Source: Burkholderia humptydooensis (GTDB lineage Bacteria; Pseudomonadota; Gammaproteobacteria; Burkholderiales; Burkholderiaceae). From it: a stretch of 64,000 bases of DNA. The notes under the pieces were generated by a model. That model ran no database searches. It was given only the letters and a program-made list of their open reading frames with translations, and was not told the DNA's origin. The stretch spans positions 1,302,001 to 1,366,000 of the forward strand of contig NZ_CP013382.1 in the NCBI RefSeq assembly GCF_001513745.1, read 5' to 3'. Shown piece by piece: positions 1 through 12,062 of the stretch (the stretch's first letter is position 1; each line of letters opens with the position of its first letter). Made by a program: the position numbers and the translations under genes.

Positions 1-2079
<2,079 letters not shown>

Positions 2080-2090
2080 CAGGAGATCGC

Positions 2091-3365
2091 ATGAGCGAAC
2101 CGCATCATCTCGCCGGCGATCGATCGCCGGCCGTTGCGCAGGTGCCCGGCATCGCGCGCGTGCTCACGGTCGTCGCGATCCTCTACATCGCGATCGGCAG
2201 CGTGCTCGGCTTCGTGCAGGGCGGCCTCGGGCCGATCCTGCGCGCGCAGGGCGTGACGCTGGCGTCGCTGCAATGGGTCTATGCGCTGTATCTGCCTTTC
2301 GGCGTCGCGTTTCTGTGGGCCCCGTGGCTCGACGCGCGGCGGCTGCGCCGGCTCGGGCACCGGACCGGCTGGATCGTCGCGGCGCAGGGCGTCGCGGTCG
2401 TCGCGACGCTCGGCATCGCGGCGTTGCCGGGCGCGCCCGTCGCGTGGTTGTTCGCGCTCGGGCTCGTCGCGACGGCGGCCGTCGCGACGATGGACCTGTC
2501 GCTCGACGCGTTGACGGTCGAGCAGACGCCGCCGTCGGGGCGGACGCTCGTCGCGGCCGCGAAGATGGGCGGGATGGCGTTTGGCCTGCTGCTGGGCGGC
2601 GGCGCGCTCGTGTGGGCGTATCCGTCGGCCGGCTGGCGGCTCACGTTCGCGCTGCTGGCTGCGATCCTCGCCGTGTCGCTGTTGCCGGTCGCGCTGCTGG
2701 TCGCGGCCGATCGCGCGGCGCCGCGCATCGCGAACCGGTCGCTGCCGGGGTGGCGCGATGCACTGCGCGACGCGCCGACGCGGGCGCGGCTGCTCGCGAC
2801 GATCGCGCTGACCGTGATGCTGATGCTGCTGTTCAACTTCAACCGGCTGCTGCTGGTCGATCTCGGCCTGCCGCTGCAGCGGATCGGCGCGCTGCTCGGC
2901 ACGCTCGTGCCGGCCGCGAACCTCGCGGCGGCGGTAGCGGCCGGCTGGGCCGCGCGCCGCTGGCGGCCGGCGACGATCTGTGCGACGGGTGCCACGGCCT
3001 GCGTCGCGAGCGTCGCCGTGCTGGCGGTCGCCGCCGCGCGCGGCGATGCGGCGCTGGCCACGACGGGGGCGGTGCTGGTCGGCGCGGCCAGCGCATGGAC
3101 CTTCATCAGCATGGGCGGTGCCATTCTCGGCTGGGCGGCCGGCCGCCAGCCGGCGACCGTCTATGCGCTGTTCTACAGCAGTGGGCGGCTCGTCGGCACG
3201 TTCGGTCTGCTCGGGATGCCGAAGCTGATCGCGACGGTGGGCTGGCCGGCGTTCTATGCGGGCGCGGGTGTCGCGTTCGCGCTGGCGGCGGCGGTGTTTC
3301 TCGCGTTGCTGGCGCGCGGCGGCGCGGTGCCGGCGGAGCCGGGGCGGTGCGGCCGCGCAGCGTGA
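2091..3365 (+). CDS. MFS permease, possibly RhtX/FptX-like siderophore carrier
   Basis: 424 residues with about 12 hydrophobic segments, starting at an ATG 7 nt after AGGAG. The early segment YALYLPFGVAFLWAPWLDA resembles the motif of AmpG and RhtX/FptX carriers, in which a LPxxxxFLWAPxxD stretch follows the second helix. RhtX and FptX are single-polypeptide inner-membrane carriers of siderophores encoded beside their TonB receptors, and here the receptor gene lies directly upstream. Assignment to MFS is seen in the sequence; the siderophore role is inferred from the neighbour. It could instead export a product. Confidence 0.85.
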   Translation: MSEPHHLAGDRSPAVAQVPGIARVLTVVAILYIAIGSVLGFVQGGLGPILRAQGVTLASLQWVYALYLPFGVAFLWAPWLDARRLRRLGHRTGWIVAAQGVAVVATLGIAALPGAPVAWLFALGLVATAAVATMDLSLDALTVEQTPPSGRTLVAAAKMGGMAFGLLLGGGALVWAYPSAGWRLTFALLAAILAVSLLPVALLVAADRAAPRIANRSLPGWRDALRDAPTRARLLATIALTVMLMLLFNFNRLLLVDLGLPLQRIGALLGTLVPAANLAAAVAAGWAARRWRPATICATGATACVASVAVLAVAAARGDAALATTGAVLVGAASAWTFISMGGAILGWAAGRQPATVYALFYSSGRLVGTFGLLGMPKLIATVGWPAFYAGAGVAFALAAAVFLALLARGGAVPAEPGRCGRAA

Positions 3366-3387
3366 GGGCCGGCCCAGGCGGGCGCGT

Positions 3388-3984
3388 TCACGCGGATCGC
3401 TCGCCCGCCGCGGGAAACACCGGCTCCCCGAGCGTCAGCATCAACCGGTTCGCCCACGCGAAGATCGCGATCGCATGCGACAGGTCGAGAATTTCCTCAT
3501 GCGTGAGCCCTTCGGCTTCGAGCGCGGCGATGTCGTTTGCGTCGACCGTATCGGGGCGTTCGGTCAGCGCGATCGCGTAACGCACGATTGCGCGTTCGCG
3601 TGGCGTCGTGCCGGCGGAGGCCGGATCGTCGAACACCTGTTCGATCGCGTCGGTGCGCTTCGCGAGCTGCGCGAAGCGCTGCGCATGCACCGACGCGCAA
3701 TACACGCAGCTGTTCACGCGCGACACGGCCGTGCTCGCGAGTTCGCGCTCCGCGCGCGGCAGGCCGCCGGGGCCGTACATGATCGCGTTGAACACGCCCG
3801 AGCGCTGCCGCAGAATCTCCGGCTGGTGGACGAGCAGCAGGTAGTAGTCGGACGTCTTCGCGTGCGGATGGCTTGCTTCGAGCACCGCGATCTGATCGGG
3901 TGTCGCGGCATCCAGCGGCACCGTGTCGAGCCACGCGCGCCAGCCAAGCGTGCCGGACGTGAAGCCGTGGGCGGGCGTCGTCAT
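3388..3984 (-). CDS. CMD/AhpD-fold peroxidase-related protein (Avi_7169-like)
   Basis: 198 residues. The segment NSCVYCASVHAQRF (near residue 92) carries the CxxCxxxH redox motif of the AhpD/carboxymuconolactone decarboxylase fold, in which the two Cys perform peroxide or thiol chemistry. It is the 3' partner of a second CMD protein: the start codon at 3984 overlaps the stop of the gene at 3981 (ATGA), indicating translational coupling. The pair resembles the Avi_7169/Avi_7170 CMD families that occur as adjacent genes. The family's physiological substrate is not established. The flavin monooxygenase and ABC transporter nearby suggest oxidative catabolism of an imported compound. Confidence 0.8.
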   Translation of the reverse strand: MTTPAHGFTSGTLGWRAWLDTVPLDAATPDQIAVLEASHPHAKTSDYYLLLVHQPEILRQRSGVFNAIMYGPGGLPRAERELASTAVSRVNSCVYCASVHAQRFAQLAKRTDAIEQVFDDPASAGTTPRERAIVRYAIALTERPDTVDANDIAALEAEGLTHEEILDLSHAIAIFAWANRLMLTLGEPVFPAAGERSA

Positions 3985-4511
3985 GCGGCCTCCTCGGTCG
4001 CGCGTGCGTGCAATGCCAGCGCGGCCGCCGCGACGCGCACCTGATAGGCAACGAACGCCACGAGCTGCGACAGCGCGACGATCGCGGGCGTCGTGAGGCC
4101 GGCCGATTTCAGCGCGCCGAGATCGGATGCGCGCGCGTAGACGGGGGAGAGCGTCACGCGCTTCGCATGCACGAGGATCGCGCCGAGGCGTCGAGGCAGC
4201 GCGTCGAACGCCTCCGCATCGACACGTTCGACGTCGTCCAGCGTGCCGCCTGCGTCGATCAGCCGGGCGCGATATACCTCGGTCAACGCATGCGCATTCG
4301 ACTTCCGCGCGACATATCGCGCGGCATGCAGCCGCTCGACCAGGGAAAGCTCGGGCAACGCAGGATCGAGCAGCGCCGCTTCGCTCAACTGCGCATGCAA
4401 CAGCACCTTGCCGCGCGTGCGCCGCAGCGCCGCGACCGCATCGCCGTCGCGCAGGCCGGCCACCGCGTCGATCGTGTCCGGCACGGCGGCCGGCGTGATG
4501 GAGTCAGTCAT
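3981..4511 (-). CDS. CMD-domain protein, Avi_7170-like, without CxxC
   Basis: 176 residues, all-helical CMD-type sequence, but the redox CxxC pair found in the downstream partner is absent; I see no cysteine in the protein. It begins MTDSIT and overlaps the next gene by 4 bp. Paired CMD proteins, one with and one without the CxxC, fit the Avi_7170/Avi_7169 arrangement, where the two may form a hetero-oligomer. Function is unknown. The gene lies 45 bp downstream of the flavoprotein gene, in the same orientation. Confidence 0.75.
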   Translation of the reverse strand: MTDSITPAAVPDTIDAVAGLRDGDAVAALRRTRGKVLLHAQLSEAALLDPALPELSLVERLHAARYVARKSNAHALTEVYRARLIDAGGTLDDVERVDAEAFDALPRRLGAILVHAKRVTLSPVYARASDLGALKSAGLTTPAIVALSQLVAFVAYQVRVAAAALALHARATEEAA

Positions 4512-4556
4512 CGTTTCGGTTTTCCTTCTTCGTCCAGTTGATCGATGGGCGCGCGT

Positions 4557-5981
4557 TCACGCATCGGCGTCGCGCCACTCGTCGCCTTGCAGCTCCGCGT
4601 GCGCATACGCGACGAGCGCGTCGTAGTGGCGATCGCGATCGGCGTCGAACAGCCGGCTCGCGATGCCGCGCGCGAGCCGTTCGGCGCCCGCGCTGATCGC
4701 GGGAATGTCGCCGGACAGCTTGCCGTGGCTCAGGCTCGCCGCGTGATTGAAGCAATGGATCCGCGTGACGGCCGGGCACGCGCCGGGCTCGCGCTCCTGA
4801 AACGCGAATGCGGGGCCGAGGTCGGGCGACTCGGCCAGCTCGTCGAGCCACGCGCCCGGTTCCGGCCGATAGCGATCCTTCCAGCGCCGCACGTGCGCGC
4901 CGAACGCGGCGAATTCCGCACGCGTCGTCCAGTCCGAATGAAAGCCCGTCGCGAAGATCAGAAAGTCGATCTCGTAGCGCCCGCGCGGCGTCGTCACTTC
5001 AAGGCCGTCCGCGCGTTCCGCGAGCGTTTCGATCGGGCTTGCGGCGTGGAAATGCGCATGGCCGTGCCGCGACACGCGCAGCACGCTGTCGCGCGGCGGC
5101 GGCGTCTGCGACGTCAACGCGTAGTGCATGAAGCGCCACTTCGTCGCATCGTCGAGATCGGCGTAGCCGTGCACGAGGCCCGGGCTGCCGATGCCGGTCA
5201 GCTTGTTGATGCGCGGAATGTCCGCACGGCGGAAGAACAGGTCGACGCGCGCGGCGCCGGCTTCGAGCGCTGCGCCCGCGTTGTCGAACGCGGATGCGCC
5301 CGCGCCGACCACGCCGACGCGCTTGCCGGCCAGCGCCGCGAAATCGATCGGCTCGGATGAATGCGCCCAGCGCGTGCGCGGCGCGCGTTGCGCGACGGGC
5401 GGCACGTACGGGCCGCCGAGCCCGTCGCGGCCGGTGGCGAGCACGACGTGCCGCGCGAGGAGCGTCCGCGCTTCGCCGCTGCCGCGCACGTCGAGCGCGA
5501 GCAGCCCGTCGTCGCGCGGGCGCAGCGCGGCAAGCGTGGTGTCGTTGCGCACCGGCAGGTCGAGCACGCGCCGGTACCAGCGCAGGTAGTCCATCCATTG
5601 CATGCGCGGAATCTTGTAGAGCGCGTCCCACGCGTCGCGGCCGTACTGCGCTTCGAACCACGCGCGGAACGTCAGCGCGGGCAGGCCGAGCGCGGGGCCC
5701 GCGAGCTGCTTCGGCGAACGCAGCGTCTCCATCCGCGCGAACGTGACCCACGGGCCTTCGTAGCCGGCCGGCGCGCGATCGATCACGCACTGGTTGTCGA
5801 TGCCGAGCAGGCGCAGTTCGGCGGACGCCGCGAGCCCCGCCATCCCGCCGCCGACGATCGCGACGTCGAGCACGCGCGTGCCGTCGGCCTCGCGCGGCGG
5901 CACCCACGACGGGGCAGGCAGGTCGAGCCAGCGCAGGTCCTGCGCGAGCCGCGCTTCAAGTGCGTCGAGCGGCGTCGTCAT
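4557..5981 (-). CDS. FAD/NAD(P)-binding FMO-like monooxygenase
   Basis: 474 residues from the ATG at 5981, chosen because it gives a 4-bp overlap with the stop of the upstream LysR gene; the longer open frame upstream is only its shadow. Two Rossmann motifs are visible: VAIVGGGMAGLAA near residue 38 (FAD) and VGVVGAGASAFDNA near residue 210 (NAD(P)H). A late IFATGFHSDW segment matches the ATG motif of flavin-containing and Baeyer-Villiger monooxygenases. The enzyme should use NAD(P)H and O2 to hydroxylate or oxygenate a small substrate in the cytoplasm. Downstream come the two CMD proteins, so this is likely the oxidative step of the locus. Confidence 0.85.
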   Translation of the reverse strand: MTTPLDALEARLAQDLRWLDLPAPSWVPPREADGTRVLDVAIVGGGMAGLAASAELRLLGIDNQCVIDRAPAGYEGPWVTFARMETLRSPKQLAGPALGLPALTFRAWFEAQYGRDAWDALYKIPRMQWMDYLRWYRRVLDLPVRNDTTLAALRPRDDGLLALDVRGSGEARTLLARHVVLATGRDGLGGPYVPPVAQRAPRTRWAHSSEPIDFAALAGKRVGVVGAGASAFDNAGAALEAGAARVDLFFRRADIPRINKLTGIGSPGLVHGYADLDDATKWRFMHYALTSQTPPPRDSVLRVSRHGHAHFHAASPIETLAERADGLEVTTPRGRYEIDFLIFATGFHSDWTTRAEFAAFGAHVRRWKDRYRPEPGAWLDELAESPDLGPAFAFQEREPGACPAVTRIHCFNHAASLSHGKLSGDIPAISAGAERLARGIASRLFDADRDRHYDALVAYAHAELQGDEWRDADA

Positions 5982-6982
5982 GCGGCCTCCGGGCGGGTGC
6001 GGCGCGTCCGGGCGGTGCGCGGCGTGCGCTCGCTGCGCAGCCGCTCGCCGCGCAGCAGCGCATCGTGCGCGGCGGCGTCGTGAAAGATCACGTCGTCGAG
6101 CAGCGCGCGCGTCGTGCGATGCAGTGCGTCGAGCAGCGCATCGACGGCCGCGGTGCGCGCCTTGCCGGCCGGCGTCGCGACGCCGAACGCGAACGGAATG
6201 TCCACGTCGAGCGGGCGTGCGACGACGCCGTCCATCGGCAGCGCGACGCCCGTGGCCGGATCGACGATGCCGATCCCGACGCCCGCGCGCGCGGCCATCA
6301 CCGCATTCAGCGACGCATTGGTTTCGATGAACACGCGCGCGTCGACGCGCGCGGCCGCGAATGCCGCGTCGATCCGCTGGCGCAGCCGGTGCCGGTTCGC
6401 GACCGTCACGATGCGGCGGCGCGCGAGATCGCGCAGCGCGATGCGCGGCTTCGCCGCGAGCGGATCGCCGACGGGCAGCACGGCCACGCACGGCGTCTGC
6501 GCGATCCAGTGCACGTCGAGCCCCGCGTGCGCCATCGGCAGCGTGACGACGCCGACGTCGGCCGTGCCGGCCAGCACTTCATGCACGACGTGCTCGGCCG
6601 ATTCGCTGCGCAACTGGTAGTGCGGCGCGTGCGCGCCGTCGGGCAGTGCGGCGAGCGCGGCCGGCACGAGCGTGGCCGCGAGCGCGGGCGTGGCCGCGAT
6701 GCGCACCGGCTCGGCCGTCTCGTTGCCGATCGCACGGGCACGGGCCTCGATTGCGCGCAGCCCGATCAGCGAGCGCTCGACTTCCTCGTACAGCAGGAAC
6801 GCGCGCCGCGTCGGCGTGACGCGCGGGCCGTGCCGGTCGAACAGCGCGTAGCCGAGATCGGCCTCGAGCTCCTGGATCTGCCGCGTGACGGCCGGCTGCG
6901 AGCGGCCGAGCAGTGCGGCTGCGCCGGTCACGCTGCCGGCCGACATGACTGCGGAAAAGGCTTCGAGTTGATGCAGCTCCAT
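5978..6982 (-). CDS. LysR-family transcriptional regulator
   Basis: 334 residues from the ATG at 6982, which places the winged HTH at the very N-terminus (MELHQLEAFSAVMSAGSVTG, then GRSQPAVTRQIQELEADLGY). A periplasmic-binding-protein-like effector domain follows, and then an unusual Arg-rich tail of about 40 residues. It is the first gene of the minus-strand unit, overlapping the monooxygenase by 4 bp, and is divergent from the ABC transporter genes at 7339. LysR proteins usually control the divergent neighbour, so this one probably responds to the transported or oxidised compound. Being co-transcribed with its targets is somewhat unusual. Confidence 0.9.
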   Translation of the reverse strand: MELHQLEAFSAVMSAGSVTGAAALLGRSQPAVTRQIQELEADLGYALFDRHGPRVTPTRRAFLLYEEVERSLIGLRAIEARARAIGNETAEPVRIAATPALAATLVPAALAALPDGAHAPHYQLRSESAEHVVHEVLAGTADVGVVTLPMAHAGLDVHWIAQTPCVAVLPVGDPLAAKPRIALRDLARRRIVTVANRHRLRQRIDAAFAAARVDARVFIETNASLNAVMAARAGVGIGIVDPATGVALPMDGVVARPLDVDIPFAFGVATPAGKARTAAVDALLDALHRTTRALLDDVIFHDAAAHDALLRGERLRSERTPRTARTRRTRPEAA

Positions 6983-7338
6983 GACGCGTTCCGATGATGC
7001 AATTTGCGCATTGTAGGAGTGCGAGTATGCGAAATTCATATAATGATTTTTGCTATCGACAGCGCGAAAACTGCGAAGCGGGCCGGCGCGGCGAACGCCG
7101 GATGTGCGCGCATGCGCAACCGGCGGGCCCGACGTCGGCCGAGAAACGGCAATCGAATCAATGCGATGCGATGTATGCCCGCGCCTCGCGCGATGCCGGA
7201 TTCGAACGCGGCTGCTGGTGCGCGGCCCGCGCTGCGCGTCGCCCGCAATATCGATATGCGCAAAACTTCGTTGGATCGACCTGAACCGGATGGTTACATG
7301 CCCTCACTCTTTTCGACTGACTGACGTTTGGGGGATGC
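6983..7338. promoter_or_regulatory. Divergent promoter region, LysR gene / ABC transporter
   Basis: 356 bp between divergent genes, more AT-rich than its surroundings around 6998-7060. The stretch around 7036-7060 (TTCATATAATGATTTTTGC) contains T-N11-A type LysR half-sites and a TATAAT-like hexamer. I see no long perfect palindrome, and no credible gene; small open frames here lack coding character. Assignment as a shared control region rests on position. Confidence 0.4.
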
Positions 7339-8532
7339 ATGAACGTTTCGGGGAACGGCGCACGCGGCGGATGGCGGCGCGTGCTGGGCGCGGTGGCGGC
7401 ACTTGCCGCCGCATGGGGATTGTCGACGGGCGTCGCGCTGGCCGCCGGCGTGTCGGGCGAGCCGGTGGTGATCGGCGTGAGCGGGCCGCTCACCGGCCAG
7501 GATGCGCAGTACGGCGAGCAGTGGAAGCGCGGCTTCGATCTCGCGCTCGACGAGATCAACGGCGGCGGCGGCATTCACGGCCGGCCGCTCGCCGTCGACT
7601 TCCAGGACAGCCGCAGCGACCCGCGTCAGGCGGTGGCGATCGCGCAGAAGTTCGTCGCCGATCCGCGCGTCGTGATCGAGCTCGGCGATTTCTCGAGCGC
7701 GACGTCGATGGCCGCGTCGCCGATCTACCAGCGCGGGCAACTGATCCAGTTCGGCTTCACGAACTCGCATCCGGATTTCACGAAGGGCGGCGACTATATG
7801 TGGAGCACCGCGCTGAGCCAGGCCGAGGAGCAGCCGCTGCTCGCGCGCTACGCGGTGAAGGAACTCGGCTTCAAGCGGATCGCGGCGCTGTACCTGAACA
7901 CCGACTGGGGCCGCACCAGCAAGGACATCTTCGCGAAGGCGGTGGCCGGGCTCGGCGCGCAGGTCGTCGCGGCCGAAGGCTATCAGCCGGCGGAGAAGGA
8001 TTTCCGCTCGACGCTCGTGCGGATCGGCGCATCGAAGCCCGATTCGATCGTGCTGATTTCGTACTACGCGGACGGCGCGCAGATCGTGCGGCAGGCGCGC
8101 ACGTCGGGCGTCACGCTGCCGATCGCGGCGGTCGGCTCCGTGTATTCGCCGAAATTCCTCGAGCTGGGCGGCGCGGCCGTCGACGGCGTCTATACGGAAT
8201 CGAACTTCTTCCCGGCCGAGCCGCGCCCCGAGGTGCAGGCGTTCGTGCAGCGCTACCGCGCGAAATTCCATGCCGATCCCGATTCGTTCGTTGCGCGCGC
8301 ATACGATGCGCTGATCCTGTCGGCCGAAGTGCTGCGCCGTTACGGCACGACGCGCCAGGCCGCGCATGACGGTTTCGCGAAAATCAGCGACGCGCCGAGC
8401 GTGATCTTCGGCAAGGTGCGCTTCGATCCCCAGACGCGTCGCGTCGCGGGCGCGCGCACCGTGTATCTCGTCGTGAAGCAGGGGCAGTGGGCGCTGTGGG
8501 ACGGCGCGAAACCGCAGCTCGCCGCGCGCTGA
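7339..8532 (+). CDS. Periplasmic substrate-binding protein, branched-chain amino-acid ABC type (LivK family)
   Basis: 397 residues. The N-terminus is basic, then hydrophobic ([21 protein letters not shown]) and has an Ala-x-Ala cleavage site near residue 34, so it is exported. The mature part starts [21 protein letters not shown], the typical opening of Peripla_BP_6/LivK proteins, and contains [17 protein letters not shown]. This family binds amino acids but also aromatic acids, amides and urea. It heads an ABC operon with fused permeases and two ATPases. Its ligand is not predictable; the divergent oxygenase genes suggest a catabolised small organic molecule. Confidence 0.9.
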   Translation: MNVSGNGARGGWRRVLGAVAALAAAWGLSTGVALAAGVSGEPVVIGVSGPLTGQDAQYGEQWKRGFDLALDEINGGGGIHGRPLAVDFQDSRSDPRQAVAIAQKFVADPRVVIELGDFSSATSMAASPIYQRGQLIQFGFTNSHPDFTKGGDYMWSTALSQAEEQPLLARYAVKELGFKRIAALYLNTDWGRTSKDIFAKAVAGLGAQVVAAEGYQPAEKDFRSTLVRIGASKPDSIVLISYYADGAQIVRQARTSGVTLPIAAVGSVYSPKFLELGGAAVDGVYTESNFFPAEPRPEVQAFVQRYRAKFHADPDSFVARAYDALILSAEVLRRYGTTRQAAHDGFAKISDAPSVIFGKVRFDPQTRRVAGARTVYLVVKQGQWALWDGAKPQLAAR

Positions 8533-8563
8533 CCCTGAACCGCATGCAAGTGACGGACGCATC

Positions 8564-10378
8564 GTGATGGCTTCCTGGCTCGACTACACGCTCAACGGCC
8601 TCATCGTCGGCAACATCTACGCGCTGCTCGCGGTCGGGCTCGCGCTGATCTTCGGCGTATCGCACCTGATCAACTTCGCGCACGGCTCGGTCTACATGGT
8701 CGGCGCGTTCATCGGCTGGCTGTGCCTGACGCGCTGCGGGCTGCCGCTGCCGGTCGCGCTCGCCGCGGTCGTGGCCGGCTGCGGCGCGCTCGGCATCGCG
8801 ATCGAGCGGATCGGGTTGCGGCCGCTGCGCCACGCCGCGCGGATCGCGCCGCTGCTTGCGACGATCGGCATCAGCTTCATCCTCGACCAGCTCGCACAGC
8901 TCGCGTTCGGAGCCGACCCGCGCGCGGTGCCGACGCCGCTGCCGGACTGGCATCTGCGGATCGCCGGCGCGACGCTCGGCTCGCTCGACCTGCTGATCGC
9001 GGGCATCGGCATCGCGGCGGCCGCGCTGCTGTACGGGTTCCTGCGCTTCACGCGGCTCGGCTGGGCCGTGCGGGCGACCGCGCAGGATCGCGACGCGGCG
9101 CTGCAGATGGGCGTCGACGTGAATCGCGTGAACCAGACCGTGTTCGCGATCGCATGCGCGCTCGGCGGCGTGAGCGGGCTGCTGGTCGGCATGTACTACA
9201 ACAGCATCGACCCGGCGATGGGCTTCCAGGCGACACTGAAGGGCGTGGTCGCGCTGCTGATCGGCGGGCTCGGCAACGTGCCGGGCGCGATCGCCGGCAG
9301 CCTGCTGCTCGGGCTCGTCGAGAGCTACGGCGTCGCGCTGTTCGGCACGAGCTATCGCGACCTGTTCGCGTTCGCGCTGCTGATCGTGTTCCTCGTGTGG
9401 CGGCCGAACGGGCTGTTCAGCGCGAACCGCGCGTTGCCGCCCGAGCCGATGACGGGCACCTTCCTCGCGGCCGCGAAGGCCGTGCGCGTGCCGCGCCCGG
9501 TGCTCGTCGCGCTGGTCGTGCTCGCGGCCGTACTGCCGTGGCTCGGCGCATCGCCGTACGTGCTGCAGACGCTGACCAACGCCTGGCTGTACGGGCTGCT
9601 CGCCCTGAGCCTCACGCTCGTCGCGGGCACGGTCGGGCAGATTTCGCTCGGCCACGCGGCGCTGCTCGTGATCGGCGCCTATGCGTCGGCGCTGCTGTCG
9701 TCGGATCTCGGCTGGTCGCCGGCCGTGACGATTCCGTGCGCGGGCGCGATCACGGCCGTGCTCGGCACGCTGCTCGTCTATCCGGCGTTCCGGCTGCGCG
9801 GGCACTACGTGTCGATCGCGACGCTCGGCATCGGCGAAGTGGTGAGCCTCGTGATCCTCAACTGGGACGGCCTCACGCGCGGGCCGCTCGGCATCGCCGG
9901 CATCGCGCCGCTGCCGTGGGCGACGACCGCGCGTGCCGCGTACTGGTTCACGTTCGCGGTGCTGGTCGCGTTTGCGCTCGTGCAGGTGCGGCTGCTGCGC
10001 TCGCATCTCGGCCGCACGCTGCGCGCGGTGCGCGAGGATGACGTGGCCGCGCGTGCGCATGGCATCGCGCCGAACCGCTACAAGGCGATCGCGTTCGCGG
10101 TCGGCGGCGTCGCGGCCGGCGTGAGCGGCGGCATTGCCGCGCATCTGTACAGCTACATCAATCACCAGACCTTCGACTCGCAGGTGTCGATCCTCGCGCT
10201 GACGATGGTGATCCTCGGCGGGCTCGGCAACGTGCTCGGCGGCATCGCCGGCGCGCTCGCGCTGATCGGACTGCCCGAGCTGTTCCGCTGGGCGGCCGAC
10301 TACCGGATGCTGATCTACGGCCTCGTGCTGCTGCTGCTCGTCCGGTTCCGGCCGCAGGGCCTGCTCGGCACGGTGTGA
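8564..10378 (+). CDS. Fused LivH-LivM type ABC permease
   Basis: 604 residues. The first half (about 1-290) is a LivH-type permease ([23 protein letters not shown]), and the second half (about 300-600) is a LivM-type permease ([21 protein letters not shown]). Each would normally be a separate gene of about 300 residues. The translation start is either the GTG at 8564 or the adjacent ATG at 8567. With both membrane domains in one chain, the transporter would have one TMD polypeptide plus two ATPases. Fusions of this kind exist in Burkholderiales, but they are the minority form. Confidence 0.9.
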   Translation: MMASWLDYTLNGLIVGNIYALLAVGLALIFGVSHLINFAHGSVYMVGAFIGWLCLTRCGLPLPVALAAVVAGCGALGIAIERIGLRPLRHAARIAPLLATIGISFILDQLAQLAFGADPRAVPTPLPDWHLRIAGATLGSLDLLIAGIGIAAAALLYGFLRFTRLGWAVRATAQDRDAALQMGVDVNRVNQTVFAIACALGGVSGLLVGMYYNSIDPAMGFQATLKGVVALLIGGLGNVPGAIAGSLLLGLVESYGVALFGTSYRDLFAFALLIVFLVWRPNGLFSANRALPPEPMTGTFLAAAKAVRVPRPVLVALVVLAAVLPWLGASPYVLQTLTNAWLYGLLALSLTLVAGTVGQISLGHAALLVIGAYASALLSSDLGWSPAVTIPCAGAITAVLGTLLVYPAFRLRGHYVSIATLGIGEVVSLVILNWDGLTRGPLGIAGIAPLPWATTARAAYWFTFAVLVAFALVQVRLLRSHLGRTLRAVREDDVAARAHGIAPNRYKAIAFAVGGVAAGVSGGIAAHLYSYINHQTFDSQVSILALTMVILGGLGNVLGGIAGALALIGLPELFRWAADYRMLIYGLVLLLLVRFRPQGLLGTV

Positions 10379-10389
10379 GGAGGAAAGCA

Positions 10390-11247
10390 ATGACGACCCA
10401 TCGACCGCTGCTCGACGTGCAGGGGCTGACGCGCCGCTTCGACGGCGTGACCGCGCTCGACGGCGCGAGCCTGACGCTCGCCGACGGCGAACTGCTGAGC
10501 GTGATCGGGCCGAACGGCGCGGGCAAGTCCACGCTGTTCAACCTGATCGCGGGCGCCGACCGGCCCGATGCGGGCCGCGTGACGTTCGACGGCCGCGACG
10601 TCACGGGCACCGCGCCCGAGCGGCTCGCGGCGCTCGGCATCGCGCGCACGTTCCAGCATGGCCGCGTGTTCGGCAACCTGAGCGTGCTCGACAACGTGCT
10701 GATCGGCGCGCATGCGCGGCTGCGCGCCGCGCGGCCGGGCTGGCCCGCGCTGGGCGCGGCGGCGGAAGTGTGGCGCGCGCTCGTGCGGCCGGCGTCGGTG
10801 CGGCGCGAGGAAGCCGCGCTGCGCGAAGAGGCGCGCGCGATCGTCGCCGGGTTCGGCGAGCGGCTCGCGCCGCGCATCGATCATCCGGCGCACAGCCTGT
10901 CGTATGCGAACCGGCGACGCGTGGAGATCGGCCGCGCGCTCGCGCTGCATCCGCGCCTGCTGCTGCTCGACGAGCCGACCGCCGGGATGAACGAAACCGA
11001 GACCGCCGAGATGCTGCAACTGATCCGGTCGCTGAAGGCGCGCGGCCTGACGATCCTGCTGATCGAGCACAAGCTCGAACTCGTGATGCGCGTGTCCGAC
11101 CGCGTGATGGTGCTCGACAACGGCGTGAAGATCGCCGAAGGCACCCCGCGCGACGTGCGGCACGATCCGCGCGTGATCGAGGCGTACCTCGGCCGCCGCC
11201 ATGCGGGCGGCGCACCGGCCGGGCACGCGGCACAGGCGGCCGCATGA
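10390..11247 (+). CDS. ABC transporter ATPase, LivG type
   Basis: 285 residues from the ATG at 10390, preceded by GAGGAGGAAAG. Walker A is GPNGAGKST near residue 43, Walker B is LLLLDEPTAGMNETE, and the signature loop SYANRRRVEIGRAL is a variant of LSGGQ typical of LivG (LSYGxQR). It ends GRRHAGGAPAGHAAQAAA, an Ala-rich tail. It should power the fused permease at 8564 together with the LivF partner, whose start overlaps its stop by 4 bp. Confidence 0.92.
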   Translation: MTTHRPLLDVQGLTRRFDGVTALDGASLTLADGELLSVIGPNGAGKSTLFNLIAGADRPDAGRVTFDGRDVTGTAPERLAALGIARTFQHGRVFGNLSVLDNVLIGAHARLRAARPGWPALGAAAEVWRALVRPASVRREEAALREEARAIVAGFGERLAPRIDHPAHSLSYANRRRVEIGRALALHPRLLLLDEPTAGMNETETAEMLQLIRSLKARGLTILLIEHKLELVMRVSDRVMVLDNGVKIAEGTPRDVRHDPRVIEAYLGRRHAGGAPAGHAAQAAA

Positions 11248-12008
11248 CGGCGCTTTCCGACGGACACGATACGGCCATGACCGACGCCTTGCTGAAACTG
11301 GAGCACCTCGACACGTTCTACGGGCCGGTGCAGGTGCATTTCGACGTGAATTTCGAAGTCGGCCGCGGGCAGATCGTCAGCCTGCTGGGCGGCAACGCGA
11401 GCGGCAAGTCGACGACGATGAAGCTGATTCTCGGGCTGATGCGGCCGCGCCGGGGCGTCGTGCGCTTCGACGGCGACGACGTGACGGCGCTCGCGACGCC
11501 GCAGCGCGTGCGGCGCGGGATCGCGGCCGTACCCGAGGCGCGGCGGCTGTTCGGCGACATGAGCGTGCGCGAGAACCTGCTGATGGGCGCGTACACGCGC
11601 GGCGATCGCGCGGCGGTGGCCGACGACTGCGAACGCGTGCTCGACCTGTTTCCGCGCGTGCGCGAGCGGCTCGCGCAGCGCGCGGGCACGCTGTCGGGCG
11701 GCGAGCAGCAGATGCTCGCGATGGCGCGCGCGCTGATGGCGCGGCCGAAACTGATCTGCATGGACGAGCCGACGATGGGGCTGTCGCCGCTCTACGTCGA
11801 CAAGGTGCTCGAACTGATCGACGCGATCAACCGGCAGGGCGTGACGGTGTTCATGGTCGAGCAGAACGCGAGCCTCGCGCTGGAGATCGCGCATTACGGA
11901 TACGTGCTGCAGACCGGGCGTGTCGTGCTCGAAGGGCCCGCGAAGGCGCTGCTCGACGACGAGCGCGTGCGCGATGCGTATCTGGGCGGGGAGGCGGCGC
12001 TCGCGTGA
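11244..12008 (+). CDS. ABC transporter ATPase, LivF type
   Basis: 254 residues if the overlapping ATG at 11244 is used; an in-frame ATG at 11277 (MTDALLKLEHL) fits the family N-terminus better and may be the true start. Walker A reads GGNASGKSTT, with Asn-Ala-Ser replacing the more usual Asn-Gly-Ala; the signature is LSGGEQQMLAMARAL, and Walker B IcmDEPTMGLSP is intact. It is the last gene of the livKHMGF-type operon. About 55 bp after its stop the mobile-element scar begins, so any original downstream operon genes may have been lost. Confidence 0.92.
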   Translation: MTALSDGHDTAMTDALLKLEHLDTFYGPVQVHFDVNFEVGRGQIVSLLGGNASGKSTTMKLILGLMRPRRGVVRFDGDDVTALATPQRVRRGIAAVPEARRLFGDMSVRENLLMGAYTRGDRAAVADDCERVLDLFPRVRERLAQRAGTLSGGEQQMLAMARALMARPKLICMDEPTMGLSPLYVDKVLELIDAINRQGVTVFMVEQNASLALEIAHYGYVLQTGRVVLEGPAKALLDDERVRDAYLGGEAALA

Positions 12009-12062
12009 GCGCCGCGCGCACCGGCACCGCCGGCCGCGCACGCACGCACGCGGATTCTCCGC

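Noticed and set aside
2279..3124. Long antisense open frames over the MFS gene
   Set aside because: They mirror the third-position GC of the true gene, have Ala/Arg/Ser-rich composition and no domains.
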